DNA from: Ascarosepion bandense
Taxonomy: Eukaryota; Mollusca; Cephalopoda; Sepiida; Sepiidae
Assembly: GCA_037127315.1 (NCBI GenBank)
Contig: JBBBDQ010000420.1
Location: forward strand, 3,816,001-3,880,000
Direction: 5' to 3'
Length of the DNA stretch: 64,000 bases
In this document: piece by piece, positions 52,551 through 63,393 of the stretch
Position numbering within the stretch: position 1 is the first letter of the stretch
How the letters are laid out: each line of letters opens with the position of its first letter
Translations under genes and position numbers: made by a program
Notes under the pieces: model-generated
Told to the model about the DNA's origin: nothing
Database searches by the model: none
Seen by the model: the letters and a program-made list of their open reading frames with translations, nothing else

Positions 52551-54170
52551 TCAACACTAATCTACTCAGAGATTTAACTCACAATTTCTATGCCGCCATA
52601 TTTACAAATTTAAGCCAATAGATGCAAATAAATAAATATAATTTTTAATATATAATAACAATAATAAAAAGCAGATCCTTTAAAGTTTACTGAAATATAA
52701 GTATCCATTAATAATAACGTTTAAACAAATAAATTAGGAATATGTTCTATTTAATACATCATATTTTGCCGGATTTAGGTGAGGAGCGCCTCACTTTTTC
52801 TTTTACTTTTTTTATCATAATGGCCGCACTTTCTTCTTATCAGACGCCAAGAATGACATCTGGACTCTTGTAAAACTGATCGACATTAGGAAAAATAGCA
52901 GAGTAATATAAACAAAGCCATGTTCCCCGCTATTCCTGCTTTCAGAACTGTTAAAAATTGACGCGGGAATTTCAGAAAAAATAATGGAAGAAACGTGAAA
53001 AGTGTGGGTCAAATAATAAAGGAGGCAAAGGTGTTGTCTGTTGTACAACTGACATAGCCGGAGGAGGTAGGGAAGAAAGAGCTGAACTGCCAAAATCAAC
53101 ACAGAGGTGATAGACGCACAAGATGAACAATCTCGCCGGTAAGGACTCTTCTAAAGCGGCTGAATAGGGGTTAAGAGTGGGCGGGAAGAAAGGAAAGGGT
53201 TAGAACGAGATTCTTGTTGAGATCTCATCTCAAGGACAGTGACCACAAGCGTATCGAAGAAGAACATTAACACACTACCGGAACGGACAGTCTCAAGGGA
53301 AAGAAAAATATGCAGAGAGATGGAAGACATGGGGATGTGTTAAACTCCCTCAAAAGACGAATTTATTCACAATGTACTTTCAGTTTTTGGCTTTACTTTT
53401 TATTGTTTTGTATTTCTTTTTTTATGTATATTTTGGGCTTATTTTAGTGTTTATGTGTATATGTTTATTTCAGTGTTTGTGTATGGTTATTTAGTTTGTG
53501 TATGTATGCTTGTTGTAATGCATGTGTTTGTTTGTTGTGTTTGTATGTGTGCGTGGTGTAAGTTATTCTCTGCCATAAGAAGATGATACGACTTTCTTTA
53601 ATATCATACAATCTAATAGTCCCGCATTGCTCTCTTAACAAAATGATCAATTTTCAAGAATCTAATACGGTTATTTCTTCTCTGTTTCTTTTACTTAAAC
53701 TTCTCCTAGTTTGTAAAGTGAGCAAATCTTGGGTAACTGAGTCTTCTTCCAACAGAGAATAAATGTATCCACACTGATATCTAATCATGCTCTATGCAAG
53801 CTGCTTATATTGGGTTTTGGTCTGGGATGAGTGCGCCATAAAAACAAAAACGAACAAACAAAAAAACAACATATGAAAATGTTTGAAACACAAAGTATCC
53901 ATTGTAAGTCATGGTTTTCAGTTGTATCAACATTTAAAGAACAAAAGGAGAACAGTTAATTGGTTCTTTTTCAATGATGTTGTGCCAGACGAAAATATGT
54001 CAAATTAGTTTCAGCTGACTATTTCCTTAACTTTCAAATTAAAAAAATCTCCCTTTCTTTATAATACACTTAATAATATAGATCTATGATTAAAGAGTAA
54101 AAATTTCACCGAATATTTTCCATGTAAGGTGACGAATTTATTGATATAATCTTTTACACCTGCATACACG
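52551..54170. other. No recognised gene or repeat
   Basis: A patch at 52800-53350 is less AT-rich, with purine-rich stretches, but its open frames are hydrophobic fragments without family resemblance. A GT-rich stretch lies at 53440-53560. Confidence 0.4.
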
Positions 54171-54180
54171 CAATATATAT

Positions 54181-54300
54181 TACTGATTATTACTTTAGAA
54201 CATGTGCAAACTAGAAACTACTACAAAATTGTACATTGTGTTTCGACAGTGAAAGATCAATGTCTCATCAGGCAGTTAATAATAATCATGATAAACATTT
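54181..54300 (-). mobile_element. Family F repeat with hammerhead
   Basis: Contains GTGCAAACTAGAAACTACTA, CAAAATTGTACATTGTGTTT and TCAATGTCTCATCAGGCAGT, shared with 16010-16180 and 57540-57640. The segment at 54310-54460 continues with an inverted partial copy and then the F end sequence. Confidence 0.65.
54216..54277 (-). ncRNA. Hammerhead ribozyme candidate, family F
   Basis: Minus strand. Stem I AACUGC with GUAGUU (six pairs including one G-U), CUGAUGA directly followed by stem II GACAUUG/CACUGUC (one mismatch, loop AUCUUU), GAA, stem III ACA-C-AAU/AUU-U-UGU with one mismatch and a five-base loop, and cleavage triplet GUA before stem I. The cut is predicted between 54222 and 54221 on the minus strand. 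The core is canonical, without the extra base seen in family G. Sister copies at 16 and 57.6 kb have lost core bases. Confidence 0.65.
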
Positions 54301-54309
54301 TTCTAGTAG

Positions 54310-54450
54310 ATTTTTTTGTAGTAGTTTGTGGTTTGCACATGTTCTAAAATAACAATTAATAATAAATATTAATTGCTCTATTTTTACATTCAGCACTATT
54401 TTAAATTAATGTTTGACCGTTGCAATTATTTCCTTTGTTCTTATTCATTT

Positions 54451-54502
<52 letters not shown>
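54310..54502 (+). repeat. Family F inverted partial copy and (TA)n
   Basis: TGTAGTAGTTTGTGGTTTGC (inverse of 54195-54225), then CATTCAGCACTATTTTAAAT and CTTATTCATTTGGATATATA, closing in about 25 TA units. Confidence 0.65.
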
Positions 54503-54504
<2 letters not shown>

Positions 54505-54599
54505 TAATTATTATTATAACCATATATTTATGCTCTACTTTGTATTGAGCACTTTTTAAAGTAAATTTCTAACTGTGAAATATATTTCCATTAGTATCC

Positions 54600-54662
<63 letters not shown>
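54600..54662. repeat. (TA)n then (GT)n
   Basis: About 17 TA and 13 GT units. Confidence 0.95.
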
Positions 54663-54663
54663 T

Positions 54664-54905
54664 GGTGAAAAATGTATGACAACGTACAAAAAGTTTCTTG
54701 TGACGCGTTTCGTTCTTTAGGATTTCATTGGACTAAATTTGTTATGTTGGTGGGACTACACATGCGCACGAATGCTGGGATTTTTTAATTTAATTTTTTG
54801 TTCTTTGTAGTCGCACCAACATAAAAAATTTAGCTTGATAAAGTTTCTAAAGAACGAAACGCGTCACAAGAAAACTTTTTCCACATTGTCATATATTTTT
54901 CCCCA
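54664..54905. mobile_element. Foldback element J
   Basis: Left arm (AAAAAGTTTCTTGTGACGCG, TTTCGTTCTTTAGGA, ATGTTGGTGGGACTACA) is complementary to the right arm (GTAGTCGCACCAACATAAAA, TCTAAAGAACGAAACGCGTC, ACAAGAAAACTTTTTCCACA). The loop is about 70 bp. GAACGAAACGCGUC resembles the 3' core of a hammerhead with a self-complementary ACGCGU, but the CUGAUGA strand is degraded (UUGAUAA). Confidence 0.65.
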
Positions 54906-54989
54906 ATATTGTTATTGATATATAAAAACATATAAATATATGTGTGTGTATGTGTGTATGTATTTATATGTATGCATTTTGTATGTTTA

Positions 54990-55029
<40 letters not shown>

Positions 55030-55040
55030 TAATAAAAGCA
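54900..55040. repeat. Minisatellite unit, separated copy
   Basis: AATATTGTTATTGATATATA, ATGTGTGTATGTATTTATAT and TTTTGTATGTTTATGCATAT recur at 55390-55760. Confidence 0.7.
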
Positions 55041-55384
55041 TGAAAGTAGTCCCTTAGCTGACTGATGTTATATTCAGCACCCCGTCTCCAGACTTTCGTA
55101 GATGTACCAATTTGTAATCGTTCGCTCCACTTGTTAGGAGATATCAGCAAATCTATATAACACTGAACGTCTCCTTATATATTATATTCATTACACTAAA
55201 TTAATACTTTTTTATAAATAAATATCTCGTATGTTTGGTAACTACTTGATAAGTAACGAGGCTATGTACACCATTGTAAAACAAGTATGGTTGGAAGATT
55301 GTCACATGATTTGAGTGTAAATAAATATATAAATAGATGCACTCTAGATTACCGTCGTTACAAATGTTGAAATTTTGAGATCTC

Positions 55385-55632
55385 ATATTTCCCCCATATT
55401 GTTATTGATATATAAAAACATATAAATATATGTGTGTGTATGTGTGTGTGTATCTATATGTATGTATTTTGTATGTTTATGCATATATATATGATTAATA
55501 AAAATCGTGTGTGTATGTGTGTGTATCTATATGTATGTATTTTGTATGTTTATGCATATATATATATATATATATAATTAATAAAAATCATGTGTGTGTG
55601 TATCTATATGTATGTATTTTGTATGTTTATGC

Positions 55633-55663
<31 letters not shown>

Positions 55664-55760
55664 TATATATATATTAATAAATATCATGTGTGTGTTTGTG
55701 TGTGTGTATCTATATGTATGTATTTTGTATGTTTATGCATATATATATCTAAAGTACCAT
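55385..55760. repeat. Tandem array of ~70-95-bp units
   Basis: Four units each containing GTGTGTATCTATATGTATGT and ATTTTGTATGTTTATGCATA, then a TA run of variable length and (A)TTAATAAA. The unit length differs mainly in the TA run. The low-complexity frame across it is not a gene. Confidence 0.8.
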
Positions 55761-55789
55761 AGACGATAGCCTGCTTAATTTTCTGTTTT

Positions 55790-56575
55790 TTACATTTTTT
55801 AAAATTGTTTTTGCTATTGTTATTTATTTCTTTTCTTGTTCGGGGGGAATTACTTTCGTTTTTTAAAAAATTATAATATAAAAATATAATATACAAATTA
55901 TAATATAAAATTATAATATAAAAGGACTAAAATATTGAAAATTTACTAAATTCTCACACCAGAGATACTATTGAATAGAAAGGCCTTTAGTGTGATATCA
56001 TTGAACTGAAAGGGCATTACTGTGATATCACTCTGCAATTCCAAAGTCAACATTTTACTGCAGGGTACTTTATTAAAGAGATGTTTCAAATTAAAATTAT
56101 TTTGTAGTTCGAGAAAAATCATCGAACTCCTATGTCATTCTGTCATTGTTCATATATTCTATCATAATTTTCTTCTATCATTGAACTTTTAGGTGAATTT
56201 CATTAAGAATTACATGAATTGATAAAACTATTGATTTTATTTCAATGATATACTAGTAATAATTTTAATATATTAAAAGTTTTATCGTTTTCTTCTTTTT
56301 CTATGTGTATCTTAAAAAGCATTTCTTTAAAAAATTCTGAAAAAACTTCCTTAAAAAATAATTTTTGTGTGTGATCTAAGTAAGATTGTGATTAAGACTA
56401 ATGATTATAATAACCGAAATTGTGCATACAATTTAAAATATGTTTAATCAATAATAAGAATGATAATCCTGCTACCTCATCATCTACTTTCAAAACGAAA
56501 CCAGCGGGTTTATAGATGATTTATACGCACACACTCGGTTTGTTCATATCTATCTAGCTAGCTAGTTAGCTATGT
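55790..56575. other. AT-rich DNA, nothing recognised
   Basis: Short local repeats such as AAATTATAATATAAAA near 55870-55920 only. Confidence 0.4.
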
Positions 56576-56607
56576 CACCCTCTTTCTAATCTATCTTTGT
56601 CAATTTC

Positions 56608-56609
56608 TA

Positions 56610-56679
<70 letters not shown>

Positions 56680-56694
56680 GTCAATTCCTTTCTA

Positions 56695-56752
<58 letters not shown>
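56608..56752. repeat. (TCTA)n, two arrays
   Basis: About 17 and 14 TCTA units separated by TGTCAATTCCTTTCTAATC, which also precedes the first array. Confidence 0.95.
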
Positions 56753-56987
56753 GTACGTGCATAATTTCCATTATAAATAAATGTGTACGTACATACACTC
56801 ACACCTCTACGTTTTTGTGCGTGTGTGCATTTATATATATATAATAGAGTTTTTCAACAATTTTTAAAGAACCGAAACAAGAAGATTAAAGTGTTCATTC
56901 TGGAAAAGAATTAAATGCCTGACGTGGTTTCAAAATAACTTGAAACTATGATAATAACACTAATTTCGAAGAATTGATTACATTGCG

Positions 56988-56989
<2 letters not shown>

Positions 56990-57044
<55 letters not shown>
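56990..57044. repeat. (TA)n microsatellite
   Basis: About 25 TA units with one interruption. Confidence 0.95.
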
Positions 57045-57046
<2 letters not shown>

Positions 57047-57159
57047 TATTTTATTACTACGTGAGCGTTATTTCGAAATAGACGTCAATTTTTCTTTCAG
57101 AAGTATTCACTACAATAACGTTTAAAATAATTAAATTAATGTTTGATCAAAAATGAATC

Positions 57160-57162
57160 CAT

Positions 57163-57196
<34 letters not shown>

Positions 57197-57223
57197 AAGA
57201 ATTAATATATATATATATAAAGA

Positions 57224-57261
<38 letters not shown>

Positions 57262-57282
57262 AATTAATATATATATAAAAAG

Positions 57283-57324
<42 letters not shown>
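57160..57324. repeat. TA runs punctuated by AAAGAATTAA / AAAGATTTAA
   Basis: Four spacers of the type AAAGAWTTWA alternate with TA runs: a higher-order repeat on a TA background. Confidence 0.85.
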
Positions 57325-57325
<1 letters not shown>

Positions 57326-57396
57326 TTCGTTAAAAACTACCGACAAGAAAGATTTTATTCATTTTTGAAAAAACTCCTAAATGAAACACTGCTGCC

Positions 57397-57399
<3 letters not shown>

Positions 57400-57446
<47 letters not shown>

Positions 57447-57990
57447 AATGAATAAGAATGAAGAAAATAATTACAACTTTCAAAACATTAATTTAAATCA
57501 GTGCGCAATATATAAATAGAGCAATTAATATTTATTATTAATTATTCTATAAGAAGATGTGAAAAACTACAAACTACTACTAAATTGTATATTTTGTTTT
57601 AACATTGAAAGAAGAATGTCTCATCTGCTAGTTATTAATCATGATAATAAACGTTGTTATTTTTTATAAAATTTTCTGATTATATGAAAACACACTTCCT
57701 ATCATTTTTTGATTTTTTTCCCTGTATGAGGTAAAAGGATAATGAAAATATAAAAAGAAGGAAAAAAGGGGAAAAAAAAGTAAGATGATGAATCAAGTTA
57801 AAGGAAAAGAAATATGAAACGGAAAAATGCAGAGGAAACAGAAATTGATGAAAAAAATAAGTGAGACAATGTAGAGAGGGAAGAGCCAGTGAAAACGGCT
57901 AATTGAGAGAAAATCTAAATTTGGAAGGGAAATGGATTTCAGACAGATATTGACATAGGTTACAATGTCGCGGCTCAAATCTTTTGGCAT
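57400..57990 (+). repeat. Family F repeat, longest copy
   Basis: TA run, GAATAAGAATGAAGAAAATA, CATTAATTTAAATCAGTGCG, AATATTTATTATTAATTATT, ACTACAAACTACTACTAAAT, GAATGTCTCATCTGCTAGTT, a purine-rich patch, then CCAGTGAAAACGGCTAATTG. On the minus strand the hammerhead core is mutated (CAGATGA; GAAA lost). Confidence 0.6.
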
Positions 57991-59100
57991 TTAAAAAATA
58001 ATAACGTTGAAATCTCATACACAAAACAAAAACATTATTCATGCAACATGAAATCAAAAATATTAAAAAAATACAATACGAAAATATAAATTCATTAGGC
58101 CTAATATAAATTAGAATAAATATAAGACAAATTAAAATAGATTAAATTAAATAAACATAAAAATTAAAATTAAAAATTTGAAAAATTAAAAGTAAAATAT
58201 TAATAACAATAAATATAAGATATATAACATAATGATAACAATAATATAAAATAAAAAATATTAAATATGATAAGATAATACATGGCTAAACACTAACAGT
58301 AATTATCGAGTGTAATAAAAAAAATTAAGGTAGAAAATGGATCAAAAATTGTCAGAAAATAAAAGAAAAATAACATTAGAAAGATTATATAGTTGGAGGA
58401 AATTATCAAGAGATTAAGATTAATATTATAAAATGTTTACAGTTGCTATAGTATCTTCGCAGATAAGTTTCATATTGCTATAGTTTCATATCTAATACTA
58501 GCAGGAATGTCATGTTAATCCTTTAATATGTTTACAATTTACTGTAGTTTCATGCCTTTGATTTAGTAATATGTCACTTTTCATGTATATTATCATTTCC
58601 ATTTTCTCTTGTAGACAGAGAAAACATGGCTCGTTCACCAATCTACTGATTCTAGCTTGTCTGAAAATTTTTCATTTAACTTTAAGAGTTTTATTCTCCT
58701 CTTTTAACTTTCAAAAATATTTAGAAAGTGCGGTCATATTTCGTTTGTCTTTATTAGTAAAGGATGAGAGATGATTGTAAAAACGAATTTTAAAGTAGTT
58801 CACTGTATTTCCAATATGAATTTTAGTAGACCCTTGGATATTTTACTGATGAGATAGAATGTATATCTACAAGGGATTTATTTAAACACTTGTTACATAA
58901 GGGGCATTGGGCTAGAATTTTACAACTGCATAACTTGTTACGATAAGGCAAATTAAGATCAGCCGTAAAGTTATTATTATTATTGTTATATAATTTAATT
59001 ATTTTTCTAAATTATTAGTGCAGCTATAACTAAGTTTTAGAATGTACCAATTGAAAATTTATTAAACAATCTTTTTCGTAAAATTGCTCAAGTAGTCACT
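57990..59100. other. Very AT-rich DNA, nothing recognised
   Basis: 58000-58440 is almost only A/T with ATAAAATT-like words. No ORF of interest. Confidence 0.4.
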
Positions 59101-59129
59101 CAAGCATCGTGACAAGCCATTGATACGAC

Positions 59130-59285
59130 GTTTTTGCCAAGATCTCTGACGACGGCTCAGTGCATATTGAATGGTGAATTCACATCTTTTCAAAGTGACA
59201 TTAGTGCGAAACAGTATCACTCAGAATTTAAACTCGCTTCGTCGATTCTGTTCATTGTGCCGCACGTAGGAAAAAAGTTACCATT
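59130..59285 (-). mobile_element. Possible very divergent SINE-A
   Basis: ACATCTTTTCAAAGTGACAT, AGTGCGAAACAGTATCACTC and AGAATTTAAACTCGCTTCG keep the block order of the SINE-A linker and B box at low identity. Confidence 0.3.
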
Positions 59286-59306
59286 TTACGTTTCTTTTAT
59301 TAACGT

Positions 59307-60020
59307 ACTAGCAGTATAGCCCGGCGTTGCTCGGGTGTAATGAAAGCTTTAAAACTAATCCATGGTCCTGGAGCTCAGACTCTTTAGACGTTGGCACGAA
59401 AGACGAAAAAGCAATAGTTGTTTTCAGTTAAAGCGAAACCTTAGACCGAAAGAAAAATGAATGGATATAAGTCAAATTTTGATTTCCTGGTATGGATATC
59501 AAATAAGTTTTTTTCGTCGGAAACTGAATTTTGAAGGATAAATATGTTTTCTTTATAAATGGTATCATGGCTGAGATTAAGAACTAAAATTATACCTACT
59601 TAGAGCCAAACCCGAAGCAAAAACTAAAATAAAAGGGCTGAAAAAGATACAGACATGCACACAAACACCTTGCCTTATATATATATATATATATGTTATC
59701 GATTTTCTGCACTATTGTAAGAACTGTAACCTTGAAACTTCTGAATATCGTTTCTTATGTCTTTGTCTATGTGTGTATCAAATTTGATAATCGGACCACT
59801 CCTTGTATTACCAGATTTATTCGATTATCGATTTTCGATATGTATCTGGAGTACCTCGACACAAACCCTAGCTAAAAACACTCGCACACGCTTATAGTAC
59901 AATTGTGTAAATTTTCAAGAAAGTCGGTTCAGCCGTTTTGGAGTCTATAGGTAACTGACACACACACACACAGACACACACACAAAAGACAAAGTTCCAT
60001 TTATAAATAATTTTAGATTT
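59307..60020 (+). repeat. Dimeric repeat K, copy 1
   Basis: Starts ACTAGCAGTATAGCCCGGCG, TTGCTCGGGTGTAATGAAAG, AATCCATGGTCCTGGAGCTC. The first part closes at CACACAAACACCTTGCCTTA plus TA run. The second part starts ATCGATTTTCTGCACTATTG, has AAGTCGGTTCAGCCGTTTTG, and closes with CACACACAGACACACAC and TTCCATTTATAAATAA. Similar CCCGGCGTTGCTCGGGT and CGGTTCAGCCGTTT words are, from memory, common in invertebrate retroposon tails. Class uncertain. Confidence 0.65.
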
Positions 60021-60289
60021 TGAAAATATTTTCTGATGCATAATTCATTGCTACAACCAAATGTGTTATTCAAAAATTGATAATTTACAAAAAGTCTGTG
60101 TTTGAAGTATCAGTTATATAATTGATAATCTTTGTTTTATTTACAAAAACTAAATATTCAAAAAATATCTGCTCAGTTTCATTTAAAAATGTTAGTTATA
60201 CTTTGAGAAACAAAGCTATTAACCGTTTAGGTGTATTTCAAGTCTCTATCTCAGAGCCTTAACAATTCAGACAATTTTGCGTTACCTAA

Positions 60290-60754
60290 GAAACTACAAG
60301 ACCTCCTACAGAAGGTAACCAAAGAAAATGGTAAGAAAATACAATGTATAACCTACGAGAAAACTCAACGCATGGTCATCAGTAAAAAGATGAGCCCAAA
60401 ATGCTAATTACAAATCGGGAATACTAAAATAAAACGACTACATAAATTCAAATACCTGAGAAATGTTCTAAGAGAAGACGGAAAGTGCGACATCCGAAGA
60501 TCCGAAGACGTATTGTCATGATATATTTCAGAAGCTGAGTAGATTACTGAGCGACAGGAAATTTTTGCTGGAAACAAAGAAATGTGTACTGGACTGTTAT
60601 GTGATGTCTGTCCTTTCAATATGGCAGCGAATGCCGGACAATGCCGTCAAATATGAAGGAAACTTGAAGCAAGCGAAAAGACATTTTACATAAGGCTGCT
60701 GAGGATACCATGGTCGGAACATGCCAGAATCGATGAGATTATGGAGTGGATGGA
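60290..60754 (+). pseudogene. RTE-like LINE RT fragment, interrupted by T5
   Basis: Plus strand: LQDLLQKVTKENGKK, EKTQRMVISKKMSPKC and IKRLHKFKYLRNVLREDGKC, a region downstream of the YADD motif; then frameshifted LDCYVMSVLSIWQ and RLLRIPWSEHARIDEI. It resumes at 61257. Same family as 3590-4345, which lacks the KKMSPKC region. Confidence 0.75.
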
Positions 60755-61256
60755 AATTGGAGTAGATAGACTAAACTATCGCCCGGTTCACACTCCACCC
60801 ATGTCTATTGAACAGGTGTAGAGGCTCATCCCTTGTTCCCTGTTTAGGGTGTGGTTTCCGGCTTTCTCTTTTCTAATCTTTTCACTTTTCTTTTTTTTTT
60901 CAATTGGAGTAGATTGACTAAACTATTGCTCAGTTCACACTCCACCCAATGTCTATTGAACAGGTTAATAGAGGCTCATCCCTTGTTCCCTGTTTTGGAT
61001 ATGGTTTCCGGCTTTTTCTTTTCCAATCTTTTCACCTTTCTTTTTTTTTTCAATTGGAGTAGATAGACTAAACTATCGCCTGGTTCACACTCCACCCACA
61101 TCTATTGAACAGGTGAAGAGGCTCATCCCTTGTTCCCTGTTTAGGATGTGGTTTCTGGCTTTCTCTTTTTCCAATCTTTTCACTCCTATGTAGCACCCTG
61201 CACAACAGTGGCGTTACCGCCTTGCTCGGGGTGATATGATTAAAAAAAAAAAAAAA
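60755..61256 (+). mobile_element. Retroposon T5: three units plus LINE-1 tail
   Basis: Starts ATTGGAGTAGATAGACTAAA. Units at about 60765, 60914 and 61063 (spacing about 149). Tail GTAGCACCCTGCACAACAGT, CTTGCTCGGGGTGATATGAT and about 14 A. Inserted inside an RTE-like LINE, so both boundaries are clear. Confidence 0.88.
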
Positions 61257-61485
61257 GAAAAAGACAGCTGAAGATTCTAAGACATATAATACTCACAGAA
61301 CAGATGGAGGAATAAAGAGGCAGGGGAAGCAACAGGGCTTGAGTAAATGAATGGCAGAACAGGGTTTGAGAGGAGTAAGAAAAGAAAAGAAAGGGTGTTA
61401 AGGGCTACAAAGGATATGGAGACGTGGATGGCCATGATCGCCTACGACCTGAAGGAATAAGACACATAGAAAAAGAAGCAGTAGC
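61257..61485 (+). mobile_element. RTE-like LINE 3' end after T5
   Basis: GACAGCTGAAGATTCTAAGA, GAGTAAATGAATGGCAGAAC and GGCCATGATCGCCTACGACC close the element begun at 60290. Confidence 0.75.
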
Positions 61486-61599
61486 TATGTAGGGTATCTA
61501 CAGGTCCGTTACCACAAGAAGCTTGCCTCTACAATCATTTGAACAAACTACGTTTAAATGATGTGAATAAATTAATGTGCTAATACGTTTTACGGTAAA

Positions 61600-61835
61600 A
61601 GTTGAATTCCTTGCATTCACTTAAGCACAAATACCCTTGAGAAAGGTATTAATCCGTCACTTCCCTCCAGTTATGGGTTAGGTAAAAGTACAGATTGGGT
61701 TCTATAACCTTGGCTGACAACCAGTCTACCGCAGAAAGCAATGGCAACCTACTGCGGGAGAATCTTCTGCCCAGTCAGTCATGTCTCTTTCGAGACATGA
61801 TCGCCCAAAGCGTGTATGGCACTTAACTGACTGAA
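61600..61835 (+). mobile_element. SINE-A, head-truncated, well preserved
   Basis: GTTGAATTCCTTGCATTCAC, TGAGAAAGGTATTAATCCGT, CCAGTCTACCGCAGAAAGCA, CAATGGCAACCTACTGCGGG and the hairpin ATGTCTC-TTTC-GAGACAT, ending CACTTAACTGACTGA. Only the A and B boxes are missing. Confidence 0.88.
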
Positions 61836-61839
61836 TACA

Positions 61840-62560
61840 TAAAATACCAAATTAATTGAATCACTTCCAGTTCTTGCTATTATTTCATTTTTCATAGTAT
61901 TTATTGGTCAAGAAATATATTTTATTCGTATATTATTATAAAAAAAGTATTTTTTTAATTATGATTTTTTCAATGTAGTAACTAATCACTTTCACCCCAA
62001 ACCAGGCGTTAGAATTCATCTAAGTTCATTAGCATAAAACACTTTTTGCTCTTGTCATCCCCTGTTGATAGACTTGGGAGGTTCGAACTCACTACAGCAT
62101 AGTTTACAAAACTTCAATTTACTTACTGCGTGCATTAGTTCAGTCTTTTCTAGTATCATAAAAACACATTAATCTTCAGATATACGACCTGTGAGGGGAT
62201 TTAGATTTAATCGTTATTTATTAATCCCAGTTTTCATGACTCTATAATATATGGATAAGATTTGATAATCTTAAAAGATATCAACCAACAAATTGACATC
62301 TAACGTTGTTAAAACCATATCACTGATATAAAACATAAAATTCGTCAGTTTCCAAAAAGAAACTAAACACATCTTTATTATTAATACCCTAGTACCTTCG
62401 TGTGTCACGCTCTAGAAAGAGATATGAAAGCACACACAGACACAAAAGATTAAACATAGGAATGCTGGATGATGTACACAAACACGCATAATGAAGGAAA
62501 TAAAACGTCAACAGAAAATATAAAACGAAAAGACAATTACTGTAAATATATATATATCAT
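61840..62560. other. No recognised gene
   Basis: AT-rich. TTTCACCCCAAACCAGGCG at about 61990 faintly resembles a LINE-1 tail complement, and GGAGGTTCGAACTCACTACA at about 62080 a reversed B box. Neither is convincing. Confidence 0.35.
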
Positions 62561-62562
62561 AC

Positions 62563-63105
62563 TAGCAGTATATCTCGGCGTTGCTCGGGTGTAATGAAAA
62601 ATTTAAAACTAATCCATGGTCCTGAAGCTCAGACTCAGCGTAAAGAATATTTGTGTGAAGTTTTGTGAGAATCGGATAAAATTGTGGATGTGTATAAAGG
62701 TCATACAGACAAATAAACACACATACTCACACACACAAACATCTTGCCTTATATATATATTTATATATACATATTATCGATTTTCTGCACTATTGTAAGA
62801 ACTGCAACCTTGAAACTTCTGAATATCGTTTCTTATGTCTATGTCTATGAGTGTATCAAATTTGATTAAAATCGGACAACTCCTTCTATAACCCGATTTT
62901 TTCGATTATGGATTTTCGATATTTATCGGGGGTACCTCGCCACAAAACCTAGCTAAGAACACTCATAAACGCTTATAATACAAATGTGTAAATTTTCAAG
63001 AAAGTCGGTTCAGCCGTTTCGGTGTCTATTGGTAACGGACACACACACAGACACACACACAGACACACACACAGACTAATTTCCATTTATAAATAAGTTT
63101 AGATA
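62563..63105 (+). repeat. Dimeric repeat K, copy 2
   Basis: ACTAGCAGTATATCTCGGCG, AATCCATGGTCCTGAAGCTC, CAAACATCTTGCCTTATATA, then ATCGATTTTCTGCACTATTG, AAGTCGGTTCAGCCGTTTCG, CACACACAGACACACACACA and TTCCATTTATAAATAA. Same two-part order as 59307-60020; the first part has a different interior. Confidence 0.7.
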
Positions 63106-63112
63106 TAAAAGG

Positions 63113-63185
63113 TGTGTGTTGTGTGTGTGTGTGTGTGTGTGCGAGAGAGAGAGAGAGAGCGAGAGAGAGAGAGTAAGAGATAGAG
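63113..63185. repeat. (GT)n then (GA)n
   Basis: About 13 GT units followed by GAGAGA. Confidence 0.9.
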
Positions 63186-63393
63186 TATTATCGTACTTAT
63201 AAGGTTTTTGTGCTTTAAATAATAATTTCAAGCCTTTCTTTGCTGCCTTCATCTTGATTCTCCTTCAATTAAGCAAAATTACTTTTCATCCGTTTATTAA
63301 TTTTATCCAATTGATCCTACAATTCTCGCTGTGGACAACATAGCAAGTTGTAGTTTTATATTATAAAACAATAATGCCTACCTACATTAATTA

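Noticed and set aside
52815..53102. 95-codon open frame in a less AT-rich patch
   Set aside because: Hydrophobic fragment without family resemblance or conserved start context.
55385..55760. CRISPR-like array
   Set aside because: Whole units repeat and the variable part is a TA run.
61985..62010. LINE-1 tail complement
   Set aside because: The match is short and the following sequence does not continue into the LINE-1 3' UTR.
62070..62100. Reversed B box GGTTCGAACTC
   Set aside because: No tRNA-like partner or repeat body could be recognised.
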